Assembly (NCBI RefSeq): GCF_032854445.1 | Contig: NC_088303.1 | Span: 11,043,501 to 11,107,500, forward strand | Source: Liolophura sinensis | Lineage: Eukaryota; Mollusca; Polyplacophora; Chitonida; Chitonidae | Reading direction: 5' to 3' | Length of the DNA: 64,000 nt | In this document: positions 35,445-46,011 of the stretch, piece by piece | Numbering within the stretch: the first letter of the stretch is position 1 | Layout: each line of letters opens with the position of its first letter | Notes under the pieces: model-generated | Database searches by the model: none | The model's input: only the letters and a program-made list of their open reading frames with translations | Told to the model about the DNA's origin: nothing | Position numbers and translations under genes: made by a program

Positions 35445-35890
35445 AACCATTACCCACTGAGGACTGGTACATTTTACCATTAGAGGGTGAGGGGTGGTAT
35501 ATTTTACCATTAACGGGTGAGAACTAGTATATTTTGCCATGAGCAGGTGAAGACTGGTATATTTCACCATTAGCTTTTTTGGACTGGTATATTTTACTAT
35601 TAGGGAGTGAGGATTGGTATATTTTATCATTACCGGATGAGGTCTGGTATATTTCACCATTAGAAGGTGAGGACTGGTATATTTCACCATTAACGTTTGT
35701 AAACTGGTATTTTTTACCATTAGCGGATGAGGACTGATATATTTTACCACTAGCGGATGAGGACAGGTATATTTTACCATTAGCGGATGAGGACTGGTAT
35801 ATTTTACCAATAACGGGTGAGGACTGGTATATTTTATAATCAGCGGATGAGGACTGGTAAATTTTACAATTAAAGGGCGCAGACTGAAAT
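35445..35890. repeat. 30-bp minisatellite, about 14 copies
   Basis: Same unit as 30,425-30,740 (GAGGACTGGTATATTTTACC + ATTAGCGGAT) in the equivalent position of unit 2. The two overlapping long minus frames are repeat artefacts. Confidence 0.93.
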
Positions 35891-36785
35891 ACGAATGTCG
35901 GATTCAACTTCACAAGGTTTTAGGAGATCTTCATGATTCACTCTAATTATTCACATCAAAAATGCCGCGTTATTAGTTTCCAATCCTAAAGAAATACCAC
36001 AGGAAACCTGTTTAAATTATCGCTTACTCTTTCTGACTTTTTTTTGACAGTACACGGTGGTCGTTTCTTGTATTGCTGTTATGCGCCGTCAAACGTTCGT
36101 TGAAAACCACTTGTTTACCACCAATGCGTTCTCCATATCTGAACGTCACATGTGGGAATGTTCGTCCGTAACTTGCCAAAGGGCGGTGGTTTACACCGGG
36201 AACTTCGTTTCACTTCATGCATAAAATTGAGCGTGGTCGTAGGATAGATAGGCTAGTCTTTATTAAACAATAACAAAATCAGGAAAAATAAATAAAAGTA
36301 TTGTTTCCTTGAGAGATGTGGTTTCAAGTTTCAGACATGTTATACCTCATATAGGTCTGTTTAAAAAGCATTGTTTAAATCAATCATACATGTTGCTTTT
36401 ACCGTGAAATGACAAACGTAACGCACCTAACAAATAATCAATAAATCATCACCTGCATGCAGTAAACAAAACACGGAGAACGAATTTAATCTTGAAAAGG
36501 ATATTGTAATTTCACTATAATAAAGTCAACATGACATCGAAAACTGTTATATGACGATTCTAGAGAACATTTTAACAGCAGAGAGTTGATTGAAAGTTGA
36601 TAAGGAATAAGTGTAGCTATGATTCATAGCGTTGGGCGTGGTAGCGCGTTGTGTGTAACTACCTTCACAATTTGCATGCACTTTACGGAAAATACAAATT
36701 ACAAACAACACTTCAAATGCGTAGACATTGTCTACTATTCTTTGAAAGTACGGGAGTAAGCAATAAGTTATACGACAAAGATCAT

Positions 36786-38722
36786 TTACCATTTGTCCAT
36801 TGGTACAGCTCTGGGGATTTTCAGATCCGTGAATCTACCCGGTTTAACCAGAGACACGCTAAAGCTACAGAAACCGTTGTTCTCACAGCCAATGATGGTT
36901 CCTTCACGACCGACAACACTGAGCTGGTCAAACTGGTCAAGGTAGAGGACGGCGGAGTTGGAGGCCGTGACACAATCACCTTCTGCCTTGGCCGAGTTGA
37001 CGACTTCTCCGTTCTGGGTCAGATCCACATGGGCCTCGTTGGTGCTGCCTTTCTTGCTTTGTACGTGATAGTTGATGGAATAGATTCCTGGCACAGGAGC
37101 AGTGAAGACACCATTTTCTGTGTTATACCCGCCATTGATATTTGTGATGATGTTGTCAAAGGCAACAGGTGCGGGTTTATAGAAGTACTGGTCAGTGGTT
37201 CTGACCACAGATGTGGCCACGGCGTCCTGAGGGTTGACGTATACTTCCGGCTGAGGCAGTTCCCGGGGAAGTCGGTCAAAAGGTCTACCTGGTTGGGCAC
37301 CTCCGACACCGCCAGCACCAACACCCACTCTATCACCTCCGGCAACTCCAGCGCCTCCGCGCCCTCCAGCACTTCCAATTCCTCCGGGCCCCCCAGCACC
37401 TCCAACGCCTCCAGCTCCTCCGAGTCTTCCAAGCCCTCCGAGTCCACCAGCAGCTCCGAGTCCTGCACCACTATCACGTGCACCATCTTGATTAGCTCTT
37501 GCAGGACCCTGGCGCCCTCCTCTACCAAAGGGACTTTCAAACGGGTAACCTGATTGGTAAGCAGATATAGTGAGAAACAAACACTGAGAAATGAGACGCA
37601 TAAAAATGAACATAGTAGTGCTGAATTAGGCCATCAGAGACCAATCAAGTCAGTGACCTGGCCGCTTGTTACCTACAGTGTATACTCAGTCGCTGCATAT
37701 TCTAAACGGAACGACTGTTCCCCCAGGAAGAAGATAACACAAGCAGAACTCAAACACCTGTATCGAAGATTTCCTTCAGATCTGAATATGTTTCAGAACT
37801 GATTTGATTGGTTATGAAATAACTTAAGTTAAAATAACTAAATAAAACGATGTGTCCGTATTTTGAAGACCTGAAGAAGGTTCGCTAGACTAACACTAAC
37901 TATTCAAAGCCCTGGGGCTATACCATGGTGACAAATGTTATCACTTCACTTCAGTGAAGCAGTTATAACAAACGGCGGCTATTTTAGGTCATAAAGGTAT
38001 TATATAGACTAAACATGGTCATAAATTTCTGTTGTATATTTCTGTGCTTTCATTTTAACATAGCAGCAAATTAATTCTCACGTAAAGTATATGTCAAACA
38101 GTAAATAGCTGAGACCTGAGTCTAATTATTACAAAGCACAAAATGTTTTAAAGCACAAAATGTTTTAAAGGGAATGAATCTGTATCTTAGATAATTTACA
38201 TATACGTTCTATCTTACGGTCCGTTATCTAAAGGTGAACCACATCCATCCGTCTGACCGCTTCGTTGATTAAAGAGCATCGGTCTCAGGGCATGCAAGCA
38301 GGACTGGTTCGCCCGGTGATTAATATAATGTGACTTGGTGGGGTTTGATGTTATGCTGTCTTCAGCATGGTGCTTCAGTGGGGGCAGCCCATTGACACCA
38401 TGGACTCACGCTACCACAAGAAGACGCAGTATATATATACACACGTAATGGCTGTTCATCGTCAAATGATAATAGCAATAAAGGTATTGCTAAATACGAC
38501 GTAAAACCCAAAGCATAAATAAACATTCCCCCTTTTAAACAACTATTTAGTTATTGTCTTTGTAATGAAATAATAATCATTGTATAACATTCTCCACGGC
38601 ATGATATGCCTGACAGGTAAACCTTACCTGGACCATGGTTGTAGTAAGGTGGAGACCAACCACCGAATGCAGGGAATGACGAACATACAGACGGCCACCG
38701 TGACAAGAGTCAGAGACGCCAT
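36786..38722 (-). CDS. C1q domain-containing protein, copy B (one-base frameshift in exon 1)
   Basis: Two exons on the minus strand: exon 1 38,722-38,628 (95 nt, ATG to donor CAG|GTAAGG) and exon 2 37,549-36,786 (764 nt, acceptor TCAG|GTTACC). Exon 1 begins MASLTLVTVAVCMFVIP like the signal peptide of copy D, but TTCCC replaces TTCC after the ATT codon. This one-base gain makes the exons out of phase (859 nt total); without it they would join exactly. Exon 2 has a remarkable GGX-rich region of about 60 residues (GGLGGLGRLGGAGGVGGAGG type), then RELPQPEVYVNP and a complete C1q domain ending PMDKW. The product would be a secreted C1q protein, a family used in molluscs for pattern recognition and biomineral or byssal matrices. 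Its upstream flank differs from that of copies A and D. It may be a very young pseudogene or carry a sequence error. Confidence 0.65.
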
Positions 38723-39585
38723 GGTTGTAGGTTGTCGACGACTGCTATAATTTTAGCATTAGCGATTACCAATGCCGGATTTCGTTGTCTGGGTGTCTGG
38801 GTGACTGACACCTGGGAGCTTTGTGCAGCTCTGGATGAATGGCTCTTCTGAAGTTGCTCTACACGACGATTGTGGGTTTATTTGTTTTTATGCTAACAGA
38901 AAGACCACAGCAGACGTTTCTTATTTCCTAGCATTAGTTTCTGAGTTTCGAACATTACTTTATGAACATTATAATAGACTATAGTTTTAGGGTGTAAGTC
39001 TAGAGCAATAGTTGAGCAACAATGTTATAGTTGCAGAAAGTCACATGTAACCGTTGAAAAGCCAGACTCCAGAGGAGCTTACCTTTGTCAGGGTTTCATT
39101 CTAACTGTTGATACGACAGTCTGTATCAATGCAATGTTAAGGAACAATAAATATAGTCTATCCTGCAGAATGTTAACAAGCAACAAGAAATTAATATGAA
39201 AACAATATAAGCAAAAATAATAAACAAAATGCAAGAGAATTGGTTCATGACATAGACATTTTAATTTCACTGAAATGTGATCAGAATGACACTGAAAACT
39301 GTAGTGGGGAAGTTATAAAGAAAATTGTGACATGGAATTTCGTTGATTTTGCTGAGAAATAAGTGTACATATTTAAATTATTGGGACTCAGCGTGTTAAA
39401 ATCACTCTGTAAACGTTATTATGTGTATCTACAGTCAAAATGTGTTTTACAGAGAATATACATAATATACTGAACTGTGCTTCATGCAAAGCCCGAGAGT
39501 AGACTTAGGAGAGAACTCAATAAATTGTTAAGATCATGGAAGATCCTACAAGATCGTTTACTGGCTCGTTTATTTATTCAAACTG
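38723..39585. other. No gene seen; 5' flank of copy B
   Basis: Unlike copies A and D, the 5' leader after GTTGTCGACGACTGC does not match the shared promoter, so copy B may have a new promoter or a break point close to its ATG. Confidence 0.4.
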
Positions 39586-40290
39586 GCCAAGGTAGAGGAC
39601 GGCGGAGTTGGAGGCCGTGACACAATCACCCCTCTGCCTTGGCCGAGTTGGACGACTTCTCCGTCCTGGGTCCAGATCCACCTGGGCTTCTTTGTTGCTG
39701 CCTTTCTTGGTACGTCCGTGGTAATGATGGAATAGATCCCTGGTACAGGAGCAGTGAAGACGCACATATTCTGTGTTGTATCCGCCATTGATTGTTTGTA
39801 ATGATGTGGTCAAGGCCAACAGGTCTGGGTGGTCGTGGGTTTCCCCCGGGCTAGGCCGGTTTTACCATAATTCTGGCCGTCGTCGTATAAGTGAAATATT
39901 CTTGAGTGCGGCGTAAAACAAAAATCAAATAAATAAATAACAGGTGTGGGTGTGTAGAAGTACCGGTCAGTGGTTCTGACCACAGATGTGGCCACGGCGT
40001 CCTGAGTATTGCCGTATACTTCCGGCTGAGGCAGTTCCCGGAAATGTTGTCCGCCAGAAGGTCCACCTTGTACGGCACCCCCGGGTCCAGTACCGCCGAG
40101 TGCTCCAAGCTCTCCGACTCCACCAGCACCTCAGTGTATTGCGGTACCTCCGCGTCTCCCAAGCATTTCGAGTCCTCTGGGGTCGTCCAGCAACGTCACG
40201 TGCACCATCCTGATCAGTTCCTGCAAGATCCTGGAGCCCTCCTCTACCGTCCATAATACGGCCCAAGGTAATCTGACTGGGAAGCAGACG
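39586..40290 (-). pseudogene. C1q-domain pseudogene, copy E, split by a SINE
   Basis: Minus-strand exon 2 from an acceptor-like CCCAGTCAG (near 40,277). It runs through a diverged Gly-rich stretch (GRGGLQDLAGTDQDGARD) and the C1q start, and is cut at 39,939 by a SINE. The C1q sequence resumes (GGYNTEYV..., GDCVTASNSAVLYL) and ends prematurely at GQFE followed by a stop. Several frameshifts are needed to follow the domain. Clearly dead. Confidence 0.85.
39825..39938 (+). mobile_element. SINE insertion in C1q copy E, with TSD
   Basis: 3' part of the window's SINE family (GGTCGTGGGTTTCCCCCGGG, GCCGTCGTCGTATAAGTGAA, AATAAATAAATAA tail), flanked by a 7-bp target-site duplication AACAGGT (39,818-39,824 and 39,939-39,945). 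The direct break in the C1q reading shows insertion after the gene had formed. Confidence 0.92.
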
Positions 40291-40339
40291 TAGCGTGTAA
40301 GAAACACTGGGGAAAGACACATAAGAATTTACACATTGT

Positions 40340-42000
40340 TACGTATATTATGTACATGAGCGTGTGGAATAAGAACTCCTTGTTGAAATAGGTCAGAGTG
40401 TTGTGAATTTTTGGAAGAACTAACGAATATCATACTGAGTATGTACTACGTAACCCTCTGTTGTCTACACCATTGTGACGAATTGTTATAGCCTCGCTTA
40501 CATGGAGCAGATGTAGCTAAACAAACCGTGGCCATTCCAGGTTGTACTTGGGATATGTTGGAGATAACAAGGTAATTTCCGCGTGGTGGTGAGACATGGT
40601 TGAGTTAAAGTTGACAACAGTTTTCATAAATGACAGCAAAGTGTATGCGGAGTTAAAAAATTGATTGGAGTTTTTAGGCTTATCAGAGAGCTTAAACATG
40701 GTGATAGGTAACTTTCGGTGTTTCTACGTTTACATTTCCCCTCAGCAGCGAATCCTTACCGTCTCATTATTATCAAGCTCAATGGCTTCGGGGTTGACTG
40801 TGTGCCAAAGTTAATTGGTTTAACTTTTATTTCAGGATTACCTTAAAATTCATTCAGGTTCATGCATATCTTTCAGTGAGATTCGGCTCGTACACGAAAT
40901 TTTTTGTATGTCTTGTCAGATACACTAATAAGTTATTACTTTTGTACCCAAGATGCAAGTTGGACGCTAATAAGTTTGCTAGGACGTGGACTCACATCAC
41001 TCGTGTCTTTATCTTTGTATTGAATCTTTGCCTTTCTCACTCAGTTGCTGCTCACCGTTAATAAGATGAGCCTAGAAGTCCGAGGGGATTTCTTTGACCA
41101 GCTTTGGTACTTTCATGTCAGATAACTCGGTGTAGTTTGCTCAGTGACTTCCGTCAGGTCTGTCAATGAGAGCTTCTCATTCTCATTCACATTTTCATAA
41201 ACTTCTGTTATCTGCCGTATATTTATGGTTTATTCAAATAAAGAACAGAATACCAGACGTTGGAACAATAATAAATTTATTTAGTTATGTTTTGAATTGT
41301 AATATTTGCATGATGTCTCATTTCTATCATTGGCATTATGAGTGTTTACATTATGATTAAAATGTGCTGTTATTTATTACATCCCAGACCGCTTACCTTG
41401 GGCAAAAGTTGTATTTGTTCTGTAGCTTTTTGTATCACATTAGTTACTAACATGGAGACGTAAAAAGAAACAAGATTATTGTTTAAATGAAATGCAGTTT
41501 TTAATTCAAGGATAACTTTTATTGCACAATTTTAATGTTTTAACCCTGTTGTACGCCAGCATTTTGGTCATGGTCGTACAATGATTTTCTACTGACGTTT
41601 CATTCTGATCAGAATCAGGGATAAACACTGAATAATGTGAAGTATGTTTTAGACGCATGTTAACAAATCTTTATGAGATGGCCTGTTCTTATATAGTGAC
41701 AGTGCCTTTTTATTCGCGTGGTACTCACATTCGCGGATTTCGCGGCAAACACATTTCCGCGAAAATAAGTTCCATCGAATATAAAACCCATGTAAGTAAT
41801 TTATTAATGCAGCATACGTTACAGTTATAATTTCGTTGACAAGCACTACACTTCAAATACCTTTTCACACACGCTAATTAGAAATACCTAATTAGAATGT
41901 ATTCCGGCTTTCACAAATCGAGCTTAACTGATCGTCAGTTAATCTTGCTTATATTATATGTTCTTATATAGATACTGCTCATACTTAGTGTATTTGCTTG
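40340..42000. other. Gene-free DNA
   Basis: No protein recognised. A short GC-richer patch at about 41,700-41,790 has repeated TTCGCGG / TTTCCGCGAAAATAA words, resembling a small non-autonomous repeat. Otherwise nothing seen. Confidence 0.5.
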
Positions 42001-42053
42001 TTTATTTGATTTATTTATGTGAATTTTGTTTTACGCCGAACTCAAAAATATTA
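42001..42053 (-). mobile_element. SINE 3' end fragment
   Basis: TTTATTTGATTTATTTATG, TGTTTTACGCCGAACTCA and AAAATATT only. Confidence 0.6.
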
Positions 42054-42720
42054 TAATTGCTTGTAGACCATATAATTAAATGGTCCCCCTACCATACTGT
42101 TGGCTTGATATTAATATCGAGCAATGTTGATATCTACGCCAGCATCTGTATAGTATAATGATGTATAATATCTGACTTTCGCAGCTCATCAGTTGAACAG
42201 TCGTATTACATTCTATCAGTCAAAGTTAAGAGCAGTATAATCTAGCTCCCGTTTGGATACTTTTCATAATTCAGAACTGCATTTTCTCAGCGTAAAACGT
42301 AACGAAACAAAATTTAAATTAAATCAGATGAACGTACTTTAAAGTTAACACCATATCAGGTATCCTTTATCCTTTTCCACGCTTTTATGTCTTCTGGCGC
42401 TTTTCCTTCACTACTGGAAACTACAAATTTTGTACAAGTATTTAAGACTGGGGATAGTCACCATGTAAAAAACTCATTAATATAATACAGGTCATTTAAA
42501 CCAGAGCGGGTCGCGTGCAGTGGTTTGCTTGAGCGTGACTCGAATCTTTGGTCATATTTAGATGCTACTCCTAACATTGATGTAGGCCGACAAGCGATTC
42601 CTTCTGTTTTGATTACTGTCCCATATGACTAAACAAAGTAACAGTTTTATGGAATTGGTAGGACCTGTCTAAAATGTTTTGGATCTTTCGTAAGTGTCAG
42701 CGAAGTGTAATTTTCAACAG

Positions 42721-43494
42721 TGTTACGACCCAAACTGTCTGTATTATAAAGAGATGGCTTGGTCGAAATACACGACAGTTTAGCCGCACCAAAAAGTAAC
42801 CAAAACCAGCAGATTTTATTTTACAACAATTTATTAGGATTAACAAGAACAGATAACAAGACTTTTACAAATACTTAAGTGCTTAAGTTTAACAAGAAAG
42901 GATAGCAGTATCTATACAAATACTAAAGTACTTACATGTACAACGGTGTCAAGTCCAAACGGACGCATATATTCCACAATGCGGAAAACCATACAGGCAT
43001 AAATGCACAAATAACAGGGAAAATCCACAGTATAACTGAGTGTATGACGAAATATACACAAAATTCCACAGACAAGGTCCGTGTACTAATAAGCACTGTG
43101 TACACAAGAGCACAAATTAAATATACAAGTTCAGACTGGACAAGTACTCGGTGGAGATATGATATAACAAAGCCAGAGGCTATAAAGACACCAAAATTCA
43201 GCACAAAAGGCCTACTAAAGTAACACACAGCGAAAGCATCCAAAACTCTCAATAATTGTCCCTTCTCTCCCTTTGACCTGCTTTCATATGTTTTTTATAT
43301 AGACTGGTGGAACTTTCTAGAATAAGAAAATTCTTGAACACTTGTTGTAAACAAACAGGCCCCGAACTGAGCGTATTCTGGAACATTCTAGAGGCTGTCT
43401 GCCTCTAGAGGTAGAGGCAGACAGCTGGCCCTGAACTCAGCATATGTAAACAGTGGCAAGCTAAATTTAGAAGCTGACGGCAGTTCACATAACA
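42721..43494 (-). mobile_element. Solo LTR of the Ty3/gypsy element, 774 bp
   Basis: Begins TGTTACGACCC and ends CACATAACA, so the termini are inverted (TGTTA...TAACA). It matches the 3' LTR at 55,263-55,998 along its length. Flanked by ACAG on both sides (4-bp target duplication, or AACAG with one base less of LTR). A TATA-like TATAAAAAA in LTR orientation lies near 43,295. The inverted paralogue at about 53,850 has the uninterrupted site CAACAGTTATGG. The 106-codon minus frame inside it is discussed as a finding. Confidence 0.9.
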
Positions 43495-43540
43495 ACAGTT
43501 TTTGGAGATCAAGGGTTATCAGTGGTGTAATGATGTATTT

Positions 43541-43790
43541 AAGTTATTTATTTGATTGGTGTTTTACATGGTATACTCAAGAGTATTTCACTTACACGAC
43601 AGCGGCCAGCATTATAGCTGGAGGAAACCGGGCAGAACCCGTGAGAAAATCACGATCATCCGCAGGTTACTAGCAGACCTTCCCACGTATATATGGAGAG
43701 GAAGCCAGCATGAACTGGACTTTAACTCACAGCATTGGCTTCTGGGTCATTGCGCAGCGCTGGCACTTCGGTCGCGAAGGCCCTTGCAGA
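43541..43790 (-). mobile_element. tRNA-derived SINE, reverse, in left inverted arm
   Basis: Tail TTATTTATTTGATTGG, GGCCAGCATTATAGCTGGAG, CGCAGGTTACTAGCAGACC and tRNA-like end TGGGTCATTGCGCAGCGCTG. The same insertion is present in the partner arm at 53,545-53,812, so it predates the duplication. Confidence 0.85.
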
Positions 43791-44199
43791 ATAATGGCCT
43801 TTTAAATGTATTACTGTTTGGCGTAGATACAATCTGTTAATTTTAACAGAAAGTCTGCTGTCTGAGTAATGCTAGAATGTCTTCTGGTATTTCAACATAT
43901 TATTCTAATAAATATAACACACATATTATCTTATTTCAACATAAAGGCTCTATTAAATTAACAGGATATTATGTTGAAAATGACACATCATTCTGTTATA
44001 ATAACAGGTTACAACTGATTTTCCGTTCAAGTTAACAGATTAATTTTTTGAGTGTACTAGAAGATGTTATATAACTTCTTTTACAAACACAAGCCCAAAA
44101 ACCGTGTTTTTTATCAATGTACGACGCCTTTAACACAAACTGCATGAGAAAATCTTCTGTGAAAGACATCTGATTTGTTGGTCATCAAATACCTTTTGC

Positions 44200-46011
44200 T
44201 CAGTAAGCTCCCCCAGAACTTGTTTGACTGCCATGAGCATTGTTTTGGTATAAGGAATGCATACACAACTGTATTCTTTACAAATGTAAACCAGTTGTAA
44301 GTGTCAGAGGGTTCTACCTTCTCCCGTTTAGACCAAATTTTTGGAAAGTTTTCAACCTCCGCACGGACAATTTTTTCATTAGCTGTCACATTATCTATCA
44401 TATCTGTACGTCACAAGTGGGGATGTTCGTCCGTGGCTTGGCAAATGTCGGTGGTTTACATCAGGAACGCCGCCTCACTTCATCTAAACAAAACACGGAG
44501 AACGAATTTAATGTTGAAAAAGGTTTATTTTCCAGGTCAATGTAATCAACATGACATCGAAAAACTGTCATCGGACGGTTCTAGAGAACATTTTAACAGA
44601 AGAAAATTTGTTGAAAGTTGATGGGGAATAAGTGTACCTATGAATCATAGCGTTGGGCGTGGTAGATGTTTGATTAACTTTTGTGTGTAACTACTTCACA
44701 ATTTGCTTGCACTTGACTTGAGATATAAATTACAAACAACACTTCCCATGCATAGACATTATCTCTTTGAAACTGAGGGAGTAATCAATAAGTTATACGA
44801 CAAAGATCATTTACCATTTGCCCATTGGTACAGCTCTGGGGATTTTCAGATCCGTGAATCTACCCGGTTTAACCAGAGACACGCTGAAGCTACAGAAACC
44901 GTTATTCTCACAGCCAATGATGGTTCCTTCACGACCGATAATACTGAGCCGGTCAAAATGGTCAAGGTAGAGAACGGCGTGATAGAGAACGTGATAGTTG
45001 ATGGAATAGATTCCTGGCACAGGAGCAGTGAAGACACCATATTCTGTGTTATACCCGCCATTGATGTTTGTGATGATGTTGTCAAAGCCAACAGGTGCGG
45101 GTTTATGAAAGCACTGGTCAATTGTTCTGACCACAGATGTGGCCACGGCGTCCTGAGGGTTGACGTATACTTCCGGCTGAGGCAGTTTCCGGGGAAGTCG
45201 GTCAGACGGGAAACCAGATTGTGAAACAGATATGGTGTGAAAGAAGCACTGAGGAATGAGATGCATAAAAATTAACATATTGGTGCTGAATAGTGTACAT
45301 GAGTGGCCATCAAAGACCAATCAAGTCATTTACCTGGCAGCTTATTACCTGAAGTCGATGTGCATTCCGAACGAGACGACTGTTCCCTCTGGGAGAAGGT
45401 GCAGAACTCAAACAGCTGTATCCAAGATTTCCTGCAGATCAGAATATGTTTTAAGAACTGATTTACATCGTGATAACATAGTTTAAGTTTAAGTAAATAA
45501 CCTAATGAAAGGATGTGTCTGTTTTTGGAAGAGCTGAAGAAGGTTTGCTAACCTAACACTAACTACCCAAAGCCCTGGAGGCTATATCATGGTGATAAAT
45601 GTTATCACCTCACTTCAATGGAGCAATTATAACAAACTGTGATTATTCCAGGTTATAAAGGTATTATATAGCCTAAACATGGTCATAGGTTTCTGGTCTA
45701 TATTTCTGTGCTTCCATTTTCATTTAGCAGCAAATTCTTACCACTTGGGTGGCATTAATTTCCACGCAAAGCATATGTCAAGCTTAGACCAAAGTTTCAT
45801 TATCACACAGCACAAAATGTTTTAAAGCCTAGGGAATGAGTCAGTATCTAAGATAATTTAATAATTTACAATTTCTTTCTTACGGTCAGGTATCTAACAG
45901 TGGACCACATCCATCTGTCTGACCGCTTCGTGGGGTAAAGAGCGTCAGTCTCAGAGCATGCAAACAGAGCCGGTTGGACGAGTGTTAGTATAAAGTGACT
46001 TGGTGGGGTTT
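44200..46011. repeat. Segmental duplication unit 3 (partial, C1q copy C)
   Basis: 44,200-44,390 matches RT-unit flank at about 29,700-29,880. It then jumps directly to the C1q 3' flank (TATCTGTACGTCACAAGTGG), so the minisatellite is missing. From 44,640 to 46,011 it is nearly identical to 31,450-32,940 and stops abruptly inside the intron before exon 1. Confidence 0.85.
44811..45233 (-). pseudogene. C1q-domain gene, copy C (exon 2 only, internal deletion)
   Basis: Minus-strand exon 2 nearly identical to copy A, but about 99 nt of the C1q domain are gone: after SINYHV the frame passes directly to AVLYLDHFDRLSIIGREG, losing the strand-loop segment that contains HVDLTQNGEVVNSAKAEGDC in the other copies. 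The reading frame is kept. No exon 1 exists because the duplication ends in the intron. A folded, secreted product is unlikely. Confidence 0.85.

Larger units (their letters stand above)
34190..38740. repeat. Segmental duplication unit 2 (RT relic, minisatellite, C1q copy B)
   Basis: Same order and orientation as about 28,900-33,350: RT relic, sequence with the GTAGAGCGTGTATG block, 30-bp minisatellite, 3' flank with ACGTCACATGTGGGAATGTT, C1q exon 2, intron, exon 1. A tandem duplication of roughly 4.5 kb, now diverged. Confidence 0.8.
42150..44190. repeat. Inverted duplication, left arm (partner 53,220-54,440)
   Basis: In reverse complement it follows 53,220-54,440 block by block: CTATCAGTCA, GTCTGGATACTTTTCA, the TATGACCAAAGATTCGAGTC block, CTGTCTAAAATGTTTTGGAT, GAGATCAAGGGTTATCAGTG, a SINE, TTAACAGAAAGTCTGCTG, and GAAAATCTTCTGTGAAAGAC. 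The left arm has gained a solo LTR. Confidence 0.85.

Noticed and set aside
35337-35913. Two overlapping long minus-strand frames of repeated KYTSPHPLMV and GKIYQSSS words
   Set aside because: They are the 30-bp minisatellite read in two frames; a unit divisible by three stays open in any stop-free frame.
36651-37553. 300-codon plus-strand open frame across C1q copy B
   Set aside because: It is antisense to the C1q exon. The reverse of a Gly/Pro-rich, stop-poor sequence gives a Ser/Thr-rich frame, and the same antisense frame appears in copies A, C and D. The C1q reading explains the conservation.
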